A DNA stretch of 15,621 bases from Intrasporangiaceae bacterium (GTDB lineage Bacteria > Actinomycetota > Actinomycetes > Actinomycetales > Dermatophilaceae): contig JAAYSB010000182.1 of the NCBI GenBank assembly GCA_012518475.1, forward strand, positions 1 to 15,621, in the 5' to 3' direction. The notes under the pieces were generated by a model, which had not been told where the DNA came from, ran no database searches, and saw nothing but the letters and a program-made list of their open reading frames with translations. Of this stretch, positions 1-7,125 are shown piece by piece (positions within the stretch are counted from its first letter, which is position 1; every line of letters starts with the position of its first letter). The translations under genes were made by a program, and so were the position numbers.

Positions 1-60
1 TCCGCTGTGGGAGGGGCCGCCGCAGCCAGGTCGGCAGACCTGTCGTTCTCGGGCACTGGG

Positions 61-378
61 TCAGTGCGCTGCTGCGTAGGCCTCCTTGACCTTGGAGCTG
101 ATGCGGCCGCGGTCCGCGACCTGGAAGCCGTTGTCGCGGGCCCAGCTGCGGATCGCCTCGAGGTCCTCGCCGGCCGAGGTCCTGGCGGCGGTGCGCTTGC
201 GGCCACCGACCCGGGTGGCGTGCGCGGTCCAGACCGCGAAGTCGTCGCGCAGCTTGGCGGCGTTCTCCTCGCTGACGTCGATCTCGTAGCTGACGCCGTC
301 GACCGCGAAAGAGACCGTCTCGGCCGCCTTGGAACCGTCGAGGTCGTCAACAAGCATGGTGATGGTGCGCTTGGCCAT
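61..378 (-). CDS. lsr2: Lsr2 nucleoid-associated DNA-bridging protein
   Basis: This 105-residue protein matches Lsr2, the actinobacterial H-NS-like protein that bridges DNA and silences AT-rich, often foreign, genes. The N-terminal oligomerisation domain (about 1-55) begins MAKRTITMLVDDLDGS and contains the family's VDG.SYEIDVS segment. A basic linker (57-67, VGGRKRTAART) leads to the C-terminal DNA-binding domain with the minor-groove RGR motif at 90-92, in ADRGRISSKVKEAYAAA. Length is close to the usual 110 or so. The reading frame continues upstream to 468, but the ATG at 376-378 is chosen because homology starts there and a GGAGA ribosome site lies at 386-390, 7 bases away. It follows lysS and a small membrane protein on the same strand, with a 187-base leader that may carry its own promoter. 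The lysS-lsr2 neighbourhood is also known in mycobacteria. Confidence 0.96.
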   Translation of the reverse strand: MAKRTITMLVDDLDGSKAAETVSFAVDGVSYEIDVSEENAAKLRDDFAVWTAHATRVGGRKRTAARTSAGEDLEAIRSWARDNGFQVADRGRISSKVKEAYAAAH

Positions 379-477
379 GATGCATTCTCCGTGACTGTGA
401 GAAAGGGTGTTGATCGCATTTCGGACAGTGAACCGGAACGCAGGTCGAATCGCCCCGTGACAGAACATGTCGCGGCA

Positions 478-507
478 ACTCTAGAGCCGCTGCCCCCACG
501 AATTCAA
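478..507 (-). promoter_or_regulatory. possible sigma-70-type promoter for lsr2
   Basis: On the minus strand, TTGAAT (502-507) and TAGAGT (478-483) are separated by 18 bases. They lie about 100 bases upstream of the lsr2 start, in the gap after the small membrane protein gene. The fit to TTGACA/TATAAT is partial, and in such GC-rich DNA this is suggestive only. The -10 overlaps an 8-base palindrome, CTCTAGAG, at 479-486. Confidence 0.3.
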
Positions 508-565
508 GCCGAATGCCATCGCCAAGAAGAAAAGAGTTGCGGCGGCCGCCTCGGCGCAGCGCCAT

Positions 566-757
566 TCAGTGGGTGGTGGAGGAGGTTTCCTCGGCAGTCC
601 CCTGTTCCTGTGAACGCTCCCATTCCTGCACGGCCTTGCGCTCATTCCGGTCCGCGTTGAAGATCGCGCGCATCACGACGAAGCACACGACGAGGAATCC
701 GAGAAAGGGCAGGAGTCCGGCAAGGATGAGCCAAGCCATGTTCCAGAAATCATTCAT
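566..757 (-). CDS. small single-span membrane protein, unknown function
   Basis: I do not recognise a named family. The 63-residue protein has one strongly hydrophobic segment (about 7-30, from MAWLILAGLLPFLGFLVVCF) followed by a charged tail (NADRNERKAVQEWERSQE) and a Ser/Thr-rich end. By the positive-inside rule the charged tail is probably cytoplasmic. The start is well supported: ATG at 755-757 preceded by AGGTGGA (763-769) with 5 bases between. It begins 26 bases after lysS and precedes lsr2, so it is probably cotranscribed with lysS. Normal codon choice, a clear ribosome site and a clean membrane segment argue that it is a real gene. No function can be assigned. Confidence 0.75.
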   Translation of the reverse strand: MNDFWNMAWLILAGLLPFLGFLVVCFVVMRAIFNADRNERKAVQEWERSQEQGTAEETSSTTH

Positions 758-783
758 GACATTCCACCTGTGATGACTGCACT

Positions 784-2319
784 TCAGGCCTCGGGCTTGA
801 GGTGCGGGAACAACATCGTCTCACGCAGATTGGCACCGGTGAACAGGCCCAGGACCCGGTCGACGCCCAGACCGAGCCCGCCCATCGGGGGTGCGCCGTA
901 CTCGAGGGCACGCAGGAAGTCCTCGTCGAGCTGCATCGCGTCCGGGTCACCCCCGGCAGCGCGCAGCGACTGGTCGGTGAGGACCTCCCGCTGGATCACC
1001 GGGTCGATGAGCTCGGAGAAGCCGGTGCCGCGCTCGACACCGCCGATGATGAGGTCCCACGCCTCGATGAGCCCCGGTTCGCTACGGTGCGGACGGGCCA
1101 GCGGCTGAGCGATGGCGGGGTAGTCGCAGAGGAACGTCGGCTGGAGCAGCTTCGGCTCGACCAGCTCGCTGAGCAGCTCGAGGAAGATCTTGTCCTTCTC
1201 CAGGTTCGGTTCGACCTCGACGCCGAGCCGGTCCGCGTGCGCCCGGAGCACCTCTGCCGGGGTGTCGATGGTGACGGTCTCACCGACGGCCTCGCTCACC
1301 GCGTCATAGACCTTGATCCAGCGCCACTCGCCATCGAGGTCGATCGTGGCCGGCTGTCCCGTGTGGTCGGTGGTCTCGATCCGGTGCCTGCCGACGGCGC
1401 GTGCGACACCCATGATGCAGTCCTTGATGACCTGGGCGATGGTCTCCTGGTCGCCGTAGGCCTGATAGACCTCGAGCATCGTGAACTCGGGGCTGTGGGT
1501 CGCGTCGACGCCCTCGTTGCGGAAGATCCGGCCCATCTCATAGACCTTGTCGACACCTCCGACGACGGCCTTCTTGAGGTTGAGCTCGAGCGCGATCCGC
1601 AGCACCATCTCCTGATCGAAGGCGTTCATGTGCGTGGTGAACGGACGCGCGTTCGCACCCCCGTGGATGAGCTGGAGGATCGGGGTCTCGACCTCGACAT
1701 AGCCCTGCTCCTCGAGCACGCTGCGGATGGCGCCGAGGGCGGTGGCCTTGAGCCGGACCATGTCGCGCGCCTCCTGGCGCACGATGAGGTCGGCGTAGCG
1801 CTGCCGGACCCTGGACTCCTCGGAGAGGTCCTTGTGGAGGACCGGCAGGGGGCGCAGGGCCTTGCTCGCCATCGACCAGGACGTCGCCATGACGGACAGC
1901 TCGCCGCGCTTGCTGCTGATGACCCGGCCGGTGACGAAGACGTGGTCGCCGAGGTCGACGAGCGACTTCCACTCGGCCAGCGCCTCCTCGCCCACCTCGG
2001 CGAGGCTCAGCATGACCTGGAGCCGGGTACCGATGCCCTCCTGGAGGGTCCCGAAAGCGAGCTTACCGGTGGTGCGGATGAAGACCAGACGACCGGCGAC
2101 CGTGACGACCTCGTCGGTTTCCTCCCCCGCCTCGAGATGGCCCCACCGCTCACGGACCTCGGCCAGCGTGTGGTCGCGCGGGCTCTCGACCGGGTAGGCG
2201 TCCCGGCCGCCCGCGAGCAGGCGCTCACGCTTGTCCCGGCGCACCTTCATCTGCTCGGGGAGGTCGTCCTGAGCAGGCTGATCGGGCGCGTCGGGGGCGG
2301 TGGGGTCCTTTTCGGTCAC
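784..2319 (-). CDS. lysS: lysyl-tRNA synthetase, class II
   Basis: This cytoplasmic enzyme charges tRNA-Lys with lysine using ATP. The 511-residue length is typical. A short Pro/Asp-rich leader is followed by an OB-fold anticodon-binding domain (about 73-155) and the class II catalytic core. Motif 2 is at about 266-283 (FRNEGVDATHSPEFTMLE) and motif 3 at 480-495 (GGLGLGVDRVLGLFTG). The LARPHRSEPGLIEAWDL and FSELIDPVIQRE segments correspond to conserved LysRS blocks. The start is GTG (2317-2319), with no ribosome site but a TAGGAT hexamer 6 bases upstream, so the mRNA is probably leaderless. The gene is 131 bases from nadC and appears to head a lysS - small membrane protein - lsr2 unit. Confidence 0.97.
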   Translation of the reverse strand: MTEKDPTAPDAPDQPAQDDLPEQMKVRRDKRERLLAGGRDAYPVESPRDHTLAEVRERWGHLEAGEETDEVVTVAGRLVFIRTTGKLAFGTLQEGIGTRLQVMLSLAEVGEEALAEWKSLVDLGDHVFVTGRVISSKRGELSVMATSWSMASKALRPLPVLHKDLSEESRVRQRYADLIVRQEARDMVRLKATALGAIRSVLEEQGYVEVETPILQLIHGGANARPFTTHMNAFDQEMVLRIALELNLKKAVVGGVDKVYEMGRIFRNEGVDATHSPEFTMLEVYQAYGDQETIAQVIKDCIMGVARAVGRHRIETTDHTGQPATIDLDGEWRWIKVYDAVSEAVGETVTIDTPAEVLRAHADRLGVEVEPNLEKDKIFLELLSELVEPKLLQPTFLCDYPAIAQPLARPHRSEPGLIEAWDLIIGGVERGTGFSELIDPVIQREVLTDQSLRAAGGDPDAMQLDEDFLRALEYGAPPMGGLGLGVDRVLGLFTGANLRETMLFPHLKPEA

Positions 2320-2331
2320 CGCAGAATCCTA
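2320..2331 (-). promoter_or_regulatory. leaderless promoter -10 for lysS
   Basis: TAGGAT (2326-2331, minus strand) fits the TAnnnT -10 consensus and is followed by only 6 bases before the GTG of lysS. Transcription would therefore begin at or next to the start codon. There is no Shine-Dalgarno sequence and no convincing -35. The geometry recurs before other unit-leading genes in this window. Confidence 0.5.
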
Positions 2332-2373
2332 GCCGCCGCCGGCCGGACTCCCCGACCCCTCCGGCTCCGGGCC

Positions 2374-2411
2374 GTGACGTGGGCCGATCCGCGCGAGCCC
2401 GACCACGTCAC
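2374..2411. repeat. 9-bp perfect inverted repeat between nadC and lysS
   Basis: GTGACGTGG (2374-2382) and CCACGTCAC (2403-2411) are perfect inverted copies around a 20-base spacer. The repeat lies 39 bases past the nadC stop and about 43 bases upstream of the lysS -10. It could form a hairpin terminating the pan-nad transcript, but there is no T-run after it on the minus strand. Alternatively it may be an operator for lysS, since the arms carry an ACGT core. The symmetry is certain; the role is not. Confidence 0.5.
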
Positions 2412-2450
2412 CGCCCCTAGCCGCGAGTGCCGGCATGCGACGGGCTGAGG

Positions 2451-3338
2451 TCAGGACGCGACGATGTCGAGCGCGATGTCGAGGATCGGGGAGGAGTGGG
2501 TCAGTCCGCCGACGCTGAGGTAGTCGACACCGGTCATGGCGAACTCGCGGGCCACCTCGAGGGTGAGACCGCCGGTGGCTTCGAGCTCGACCCGCTCACT
2601 CATCCGGCGGATGGTGCGCACGACCCCGGCGAGCTCCTCGGGAGCGAAGTTGTCGAGGAGAAGGAACCGGGCGCCGGCCTCGACCGCCTCGACGGCCTCG
2701 GCCTCGGTCGTCACCTCGACCTCGACCGCCACGTCGGGGAACTCCGTACGCACGCGCTCGAGGGCGGCGGTGATCGAGCCTGCTGCGAGCTTGTGGTTGT
2801 CCTTGATCATCGCGACGTCGAACAGCCCCATCCGCTTATTGCGGCCGCCACCGGCGCGCACCGCGTACTTCTCGAGCGCGCGCAGGCCGGGTGTGGTCTT
2901 GCGGGTGTCGAGGACGATGCAGCCGGTGCCGCGCAGGGCCTCCATCCAGAGGCGAGTGTGGGTCGCGACGCCGCTGACCCGGCTGAGCAGGTTGAGCAGG
3001 GTGCGCTCAGCGATGAGGATCGTGCGGGTCGGGCCGGTCAGGGTCGCGATGACGTCGCCCCGGGTGACCACAGCACCGTCGTCGACGCCGATGGTGACGG
3101 TGACGGCATCGCCGCCGAGGCGGGCCGTGACCGCGTCGAGGACCATGCCGATCGCCGGCACCCCGGCGATGACGCCGGGAGCGCGGGCGACGACGTGAGC
3201 GGTCGTCACCTGGTCGGCCGGGATCGTCGCGAGGGTCGTCACGTCGAGCGCCCGGGCTGGGCCGAGGTCCTCGTCGAGGGCGATCTCGATGACGACCTGG
3301 GTCGTCGACTCGGGAAACTGCGCAGCGTGCGTGGTCAT
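2451..3338 (-). CDS. nadC: nicotinate-nucleotide pyrophosphorylase (carboxylating)
   Basis: The enzyme converts quinolinate and PRPP to nicotinate mononucleotide, CO2 and pyrophosphate in de novo NAD synthesis. The 295-residue length is typical. Signature segments are ERTLLNLLSRVSGVAT (111-126), DTRKTTPGLR (144-153), EKYAVRAGGGRNKRMGL (156-172), IKDNH (178-182) and LLLDN (226-230). Substrate-contacting Arg112, Arg146, Arg169 and Lys179 align, from memory, with M. tuberculosis Arg105, Arg139, Arg162 and Lys172 at a constant offset of 7. The residue equivalent to His161 is Lys168 (codon AAG) instead of the usual His in GGG.NHR. The ATG overlaps the nadB stop by one base (TGATG), implying translational coupling. 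It is the last gene of the DUF2520-panC-nadB-nadC cluster; nadA is not in the window. Confidence 0.96.
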   Translation of the reverse strand: MTTHAAQFPESTTQVVIEIALDEDLGPARALDVTTLATIPADQVTTAHVVARAPGVIAGVPAIGMVLDAVTARLGGDAVTVTIGVDDGAVVTRGDVIATLTGPTRTILIAERTLLNLLSRVSGVATHTRLWMEALRGTGCIVLDTRKTTPGLRALEKYAVRAGGGRNKRMGLFDVAMIKDNHKLAAGSITAALERVRTEFPDVAVEVEVTTEAEAVEAVEAGARFLLLDNFAPEELAGVVRTIRRMSERVELEATGGLTLEVAREFAMTGVDYLSVGGLTHSSPILDIALDIVAS

Positions 3339-5101
3339 CAGTGCTCCTGGTGCTCGGCGGCCGCAGCCTGGGCGGCGGTGACAACGGCCTGCTCGGGGAC
3401 CGGCGAGAACCGGACCGACAGCCGCCCGTCGGCCTCCCGTCGAGTATGGAAGTGACCGCGCAGGTCGTCGTCCGGCTCGGGTGCGTCACTGCGGACATGC
3501 CCACCGCGCGTCTCGCTGCGCAGGTGTGCGGCGAGTGTCAGTGCCTGGCCGAGGTGGAGCAGGTTCGTCGTCTCCCAGGTGAGCGTGCCCGGCTCGGCCT
3601 CCGTCATCGGCAGCTCGGCATGCGCAATGAGCTGAAGTGCCGTCTTCGTGAGGGACTCCGCCGAGCGGACCGCGCCGGCACCCTTGGTCATCGACTCCTG
3701 GATGTGCACGCGGTGCTGGGAGTCGCAGGCGTATCCGTGGCCGTCCGGCGCCGCCGGCTGACTCGGCAACAGCTCACCCGCTGCGAAGCGCTCGACGAGG
3801 TCGTCCGCCACGCGGTGGGCGAAGACCAGGCCCTCGAGCAGGCTGTTCGACGCGAGCCGGTTCGCACCGTGGACACCGGTGCAGGAGACCTCGCCGCAGG
3901 CATACAGGCCCTCGAGCGAGGTCCGTCCCCGCAGATCGGTGCGGACCCCGCCGGAGGCGTAGTGCTGGGCCGGAGCGACCGGCAGCAGCTGGGTCGCCGG
4001 GTCGAAGCCGAGCCGACGCAGGGTCGCGACGATGCCCGGGAAGCGCTCGAGGAGGAACGCCTCACCGAGGTGCCGGCAGTCGAGATAGACGTGGTCGGCC
4101 CGCGTCTGCCTCATCCGCGCGACGATCGCGCGGGACACGACGTCCCGGGGCGCCAGGTCGCCCTGAGGGTGGAGCGCCGGCATGAACCGCTCGCCGTCGA
4201 CGTCGACGAGGAAGGCTCCCTCACCACGGACCGCCTCGGAGATGAGCGGCTGCTGCCCGCTGGCGCCGGGGCCGAGCCAGAGCACGGTCGGGTGGAACTG
4301 GACGAACTCGAGGTCGCCCATGACAGCGCCGGCGCGCAGGCACATCGCCATCCCGTCGCCGGTCGCGACGCTCGGGTTCGTCGTTGACGAGTAGATCTGT
4401 CCGAGGCCACCGCTCGCGAGAACGACCGCTCGGGCGTGCCCGGCCCCGATGCCGTTGATCTCACCCTCCCCGATGACGTGCAGGGTCACCCCACACACAC
4501 GGCCGCTCTCGTCCTTGAGGAGATCGACGACCAGAGCGTGCTCGATGACCTCGATGCCGGGATCGTCCAGGACCGCGCGCAGCTGGGCGATCAGAGCCCG
4601 GGAGATCTCGGCCCCGGTCGCATCGCCCCGGGCGTGGGCGATGCGGTCCATACCGTGCCCGCCCTCGCGGGTCAGCTTGATCTCGCCCCCCTCGTCGAGG
4701 TCGAACTCGGTCCCGAGGGCGACGAGCTCGCGCACCCGCGCCGGTCCCTCCTCGACGAGAGCGCGAACGGCGTCCTCGTCACACAGCCCGACGCCGGCGA
4801 CGAGGGTGTCGACGAGGTGCGCCTCAGGCGAGTCCTCAGGTGCGAGCGCCGCGGCGATCCCGCCCTGGGCCCATTCGGTAGAGCCCTCGGAGAGAACGGT
4901 CTTGGTCACGAGAAGCACGCGGTCGACGCGCTCGCGGAGCTTGAGCGCAGCAGTCAGGCCGGCGATCCCGGAGCCGACCACGATGACGTCGGCATGGGCG
5001 ACCCAGCCCGGCGGTGGCGCAGCGAGCCGGCCGGGAAGGCTCGGGACGCTGACATCGGCGGGCACGGCATACGCCGTTCCCAGGTCGCCGAAGTCCCTCA
5101 C
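3338..5101 (-). CDS. nadB: L-aspartate oxidase
   Basis: This FAD enzyme oxidises L-aspartate to iminoaspartate, which NadA condenses to quinolinate for NAD synthesis. It belongs to the succinate dehydrogenase/fumarate reductase flavoprotein family. The dinucleotide-binding motif GSGIAGL is at 43-49, STEWAQGGIAAA at 74-85, REGGHGMDRIAHARGDATG at 145-163, FHPTVL at 269-274, SEAVRGEGAFLVD at 288-300, and YASGGVRTDL with GVHGANRLASNSLLEG at about 381-424. At 587 residues it is slightly longer than usual because about 35 residues precede the FAD fold. The start is GTG (5099-5101), overlapping the panC stop as GTGA. The downstream nadC overlaps by one base. Pairing with nadC and absence of nadA here are notable. 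Confidence 0.96.
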   Translation of the reverse strand: MRDFGDLGTAYAVPADVSVPSLPGRLAAPPPGWVAHADVIVVGSGIAGLTAALKLRERVDRVLLVTKTVLSEGSTEWAQGGIAAALAPEDSPEAHLVDTLVAGVGLCDEDAVRALVEEGPARVRELVALGTEFDLDEGGEIKLTREGGHGMDRIAHARGDATGAEISRALIAQLRAVLDDPGIEVIEHALVVDLLKDESGRVCGVTLHVIGEGEINGIGAGHARAVVLASGGLGQIYSSTTNPSVATGDGMAMCLRAGAVMGDLEFVQFHPTVLWLGPGASGQQPLISEAVRGEGAFLVDVDGERFMPALHPQGDLAPRDVVSRAIVARMRQTRADHVYLDCRHLGEAFLLERFPGIVATLRRLGFDPATQLLPVAPAQHYASGGVRTDLRGRTSLEGLYACGEVSCTGVHGANRLASNSLLEGLVFAHRVADDLVERFAAGELLPSQPAAPDGHGYACDSQHRVHIQESMTKGAGAVRSAESLTKTALQLIAHAELPMTEAEPGTLTWETTNLLHLGQALTLAAHLRSETRGGHVRSDAPEPDDDLRGHFHTRREADGRLSVRFSPVPEQAVVTAAQAAAAEHQEH

Positions 5102-6063
5102 GCTGTCCCCGGGCGCACCGCGGGGACGTCGGAGAACACCTCGAGCGCACCTCCTCCGGGGCCGACGAGGACGGGCAGGTTGTCGATGAGCCGGGTCGTT
5201 CCGACCCGCCCCGCGACGGCGAGCAGCGCCTCACCCCGGTACCACTCCGGGACGTCCTCGAGCGTGGTCGGGTGGACGAGGACGAGATAGTCGATGAGGG
5301 CGAGTGGTTCCTGGACGAGCACGGCCCGTGCGGCCCGACGGATCGCGGACGGCCCCTCCTCGGCAGCCTCGGCCCCGGCCGTCAGTGCCCGCGACAGGCA
5401 GAGCGCGGTCTCACGGTCGGACTCGGTGAGATACATGTTCCGCGAGCTCATCGCCAGACCGTCGTCCTCCCGCACGGTCGCGACGGAGATGATCTCGACG
5501 TCGAAGTCGAGGTCCTGGGCCATCCGGCGGATGAGGAGGAGCTGCTGGGCGTCCTTCTGCCCGAAGAAGGCCATGTCGGCCCGGGTGAGGTGGAGCAGCT
5601 TGCCGACGACGGTGAGCACGCCGTCGTAGTGCCCGGGGCGCGACTGGCCCTCGAGGACGTCCCCGAGGGGACCTGCCGAGATCTTCACGCCGGGGTCGCC
5701 GTCGGGATAGACCACATCGGGGGTCGGTGCGAAGACGAGATCGACCCCTTCACGGGTGCAGATCTCCATGTCCGCGTCGAAGGTGCGCGGATAGCGCGAG
5801 AGGTCCTCCTTCGGCCCGAACTGGAGCGGGTTGAGGAAGATCGTCACGATGACGTGGTCGGCCCGCTGCCGGGCCTCGTGGATGAGCGTGGCGTGACCCT
5901 CGTGCAGCGCCCCCATCGTCATGACGACCGCGACCGTGCCGTCGAGGATCTTGGCGCGGGCCTCGCGCAGCTCGGCCCGGGTGCGGGCGACGATCGGAGT
6001 CCTGCCCGCGGTCGGTCCGGTCGGTTCAGTCTGCACTGCCTGCTCCGTCTGGTCCGTCGTCAT
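5098..6063 (-). CDS. panC: pantothenate synthetase (pantoate-beta-alanine ligase)
   Basis: The enzyme joins pantoate and beta-alanine, using ATP, to give pantothenate, the coenzyme A precursor. The nucleotidyltransferase HxGH motif is in TMGALHEGHATLI (49-61, HEGH at 54-57). FLNPLQFGPKEDL (76-88), GHYDGVLTVVGKL (144-156), FFGQKDAQQL (166-175) and DDGLAMSSRN (200-209, the KMSKS-like loop) are conserved family blocks. At 321 residues it is a little long, owing to a Thr/Glu-rich leader of about 20 residues. The ATG overlaps the DUF2520 stop by four bases (ATGA), and its own stop overlaps the nadB GTG. Neither panB nor panD is in the window; beta-alanine must come from elsewhere. Confidence 0.96.
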   Translation of the reverse strand: MTTDQTEQAVQTEPTGPTAGRTPIVARTRAELREARAKILDGTVAVVMTMGALHEGHATLIHEARQRADHVIVTIFLNPLQFGPKEDLSRYPRTFDADMEICTREGVDLVFAPTPDVVYPDGDPGVKISAGPLGDVLEGQSRPGHYDGVLTVVGKLLHLTRADMAFFGQKDAQQLLLIRRMAQDLDFDVEIISVATVREDDGLAMSSRNMYLTESDRETALCLSRALTAGAEAAEEGPSAIRRAARAVLVQEPLALIDYLVLVHPTTLEDVPEWYRGEALLAVAGRVGTTRLIDNLPVLVGPGGGALEVFSDVPAVRPGTA

Positions 6064-6986
6064 GGATCGTTCCTTCTCTTCTCCGACAGTAGGTCGAGCA
6101 CGGGTCCGCCGAGGTCCGGCCGCAGCCGGCCCGACTCGACCGCGCGGGCGGCCGTGGCCGTGGCGAGGGCGCGGTAGGTGGCGAGCACGTCCGGCACCCG
6201 CTCGCTGAGAACGTCCAGGTGCGTGCTCACGGTACCGACGTCGCCGCGGGCGACGGGCCCGGTGAGGGCAGCATCACGGAGCCGGAGTGCGTTGTCGAGC
6301 GCCGCATACAGCAGCGGGCGGAGCACGTGGGCCGGCTCCTCGACGCCGGCGGCGTCGAGGATCTCCATGGCCTGGGAGGTCAGTGTGACGAGATAGTTGC
6401 TGCCGTGGGCGAGGGCGCAGTGGTATGCCACGCGGTCCTCCTCGGCGATCGTCACCGGCTCGGCGCCCATGTCGAGAACGAGGGCGCTGGCGATCGGCAG
6501 GATCTGCTCGTCCGCGGTCACCCCGAAGCAGCAGTCGTGGAGCCGGTCCAGATCCATCGTGGTGCCGGTGAAGGTCATCGCCGGGTGGATGGCGACCGGG
6601 AAGGAGTGGTGGCGGCGGACCGGCTCGAGGACTGCGGCCCCGTGCCGGCCGGAGGTGTGCGCGATGATCTGCCCCGCCTGCCAGGCGCCCGTCGTCGACA
6701 GTCCCCGAGCGAGATCGGCCAGCGCGTCATCGGGCACGGCGAGGATCACGAGCTCGGCGTCGCTCTCGGCCACCACTTCCGGGACGGTCCGGACGGGAAC
6801 CCCGGGGAGCAGCTCGGCGGCGCGGTCGAGAGAGGCCTGGCTCACGGCACTGACGGCGACGACCTCGTGACCCGCGCGGTGGAGGGCGGCACCGAGGACG
6901 GCCCCGACCTTGCCTGCACCGACGACCCCGACGCGCAGGCGGGCCGGGTGCGGCGCTGTCGGGCTCACCGACGGTGGTTGGCTCAC
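6060..6986 (-). CDS. Rossmann-fold DUF2520-domain oxidoreductase-like protein
   Basis: This 308-residue protein resembles the F420/NADP-dependent-oxidoreductase-like proteins with a C-terminal DUF2520 domain that often precede panC in actinobacteria. The N-terminal Rossmann fold has RVGVVGAGKVGAVLG with GAGKVG at 23-28 (numbered from the GTG). LVILAVPDDAL and the segment around HPAMTFTG are recognisable. The all-helical C-terminal half contains YHCALAHGSNYLVTL. Its substrate is unknown; a ketopantoate reductase-like role is sometimes supposed because of the fold and the panC linkage, but nothing here proves it. The frame opens upstream to 7076. I prefer GTG at 6984-6986 because the extra 30 residues are Gly/Pro-rich without homology and a -10-like TAGCGT lies 8 bases upstream. 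It leads the cluster DUF2520-panC-nadB-nadC. Confidence 0.88.
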   Translation of the reverse strand: MSQPPSVSPTAPHPARLRVGVVGAGKVGAVLGAALHRAGHEVVAVSAVSQASLDRAAELLPGVPVRTVPEVVAESDAELVILAVPDDALADLARGLSTTGAWQAGQIIAHTSGRHGAAVLEPVRRHHSFPVAIHPAMTFTGTTMDLDRLHDCCFGVTADEQILPIASALVLDMGAEPVTIAEEDRVAYHCALAHGSNYLVTLTSQAMEILDAAGVEEPAHVLRPLLYAALDNALRLRDAALTGPVARGDVGTVSTHLDVLSERVPDVLATYRALATATAARAVESGRLRPDLGGPVLDLLSEKRRNDP

Positions 6987-7000
6987 GCCGGACAACGCTA
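6987..7000 (-). promoter_or_regulatory. probable leaderless promoter -10 for DUF2520-panC-nadB-nadC
   Basis: TAGCGT (6995-7000, minus strand) is followed by 8 bases and then the GTG start. No ribosome-binding site and no clear -35 were found. The surrounding GGTAGCGTTGTCC differs by one base from GGTAGCGTTATCC upstream of ftsH. Confidence 0.45.
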
Positions 7001-7035
7001 CCGGTCCGTGAACACCTTTCTCTCCCCCACCGGGA

Positions 7036-7080
7036 AAGGGTGACTCCACCACAGTCCCGCAGCGTCCTGAAGTCACCCTT
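7036..7080. repeat. 10-bp perfect inverted repeat in a divergent promoter region
   Basis: AAGGGTGACT (7036-7045) and AGTCACCCTT (7071-7080) are perfect inverted copies with a 25-base spacer. They lie between the divergent DUF2520 and MidA-like genes, upstream of both predicted start regions, as expected for an operator pair that could regulate either direction. A partial third copy, CACCTTTC, is at 7013-7020. No regulator can be named. Confidence 0.55.
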
Positions 7081-7113
7081 GGCGCTGCGCGGCTCCTGTC
7101 CGGAGGTCACGTC

Positions 7114-7125
7114 TACCCTGGCGGC
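7114..7125 (+). promoter_or_regulatory. leaderless promoter -10 for the MidA-like gene
   Basis: TACCCT (7114-7119) ends 6 bases before the ATG at 7126. The GGAGGT at 7102-7107 is 18 bases from the ATG, too far for a normal Shine-Dalgarno, so a leaderless transcript is the simpler reading. No good -35 was found. Confidence 0.45.

Noticed and set aside
28..41. Short hairpin AGGTC-GGCA-GACCT downstream of lsr2 as a terminator
   Set aside because: The stem is only five base pairs with no T-run, too weak to call in GC-rich DNA.
379..468. A 30-residue N-terminal extension of Lsr2
   Set aside because: Homology begins at MAKRTITMLVDD and a ribosome site is correctly placed for that ATG; the extension has no family counterpart.
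347..565. A 72-residue minus-strand frame starting right after the 63-residue protein's stop (TGA then ATG)
   Set aside because: It overlaps the lsr2 start out of frame, has no ribosome site and an odd His/Arg/Cys-rich composition. It is more likely the lsr2 leader.
802..2448. A 548-residue open frame on the plus strand across lysS
   Set aside because: It is antisense to an intact lysS, low in complexity and without domain signals. Long antisense frames are expected at this GC content.
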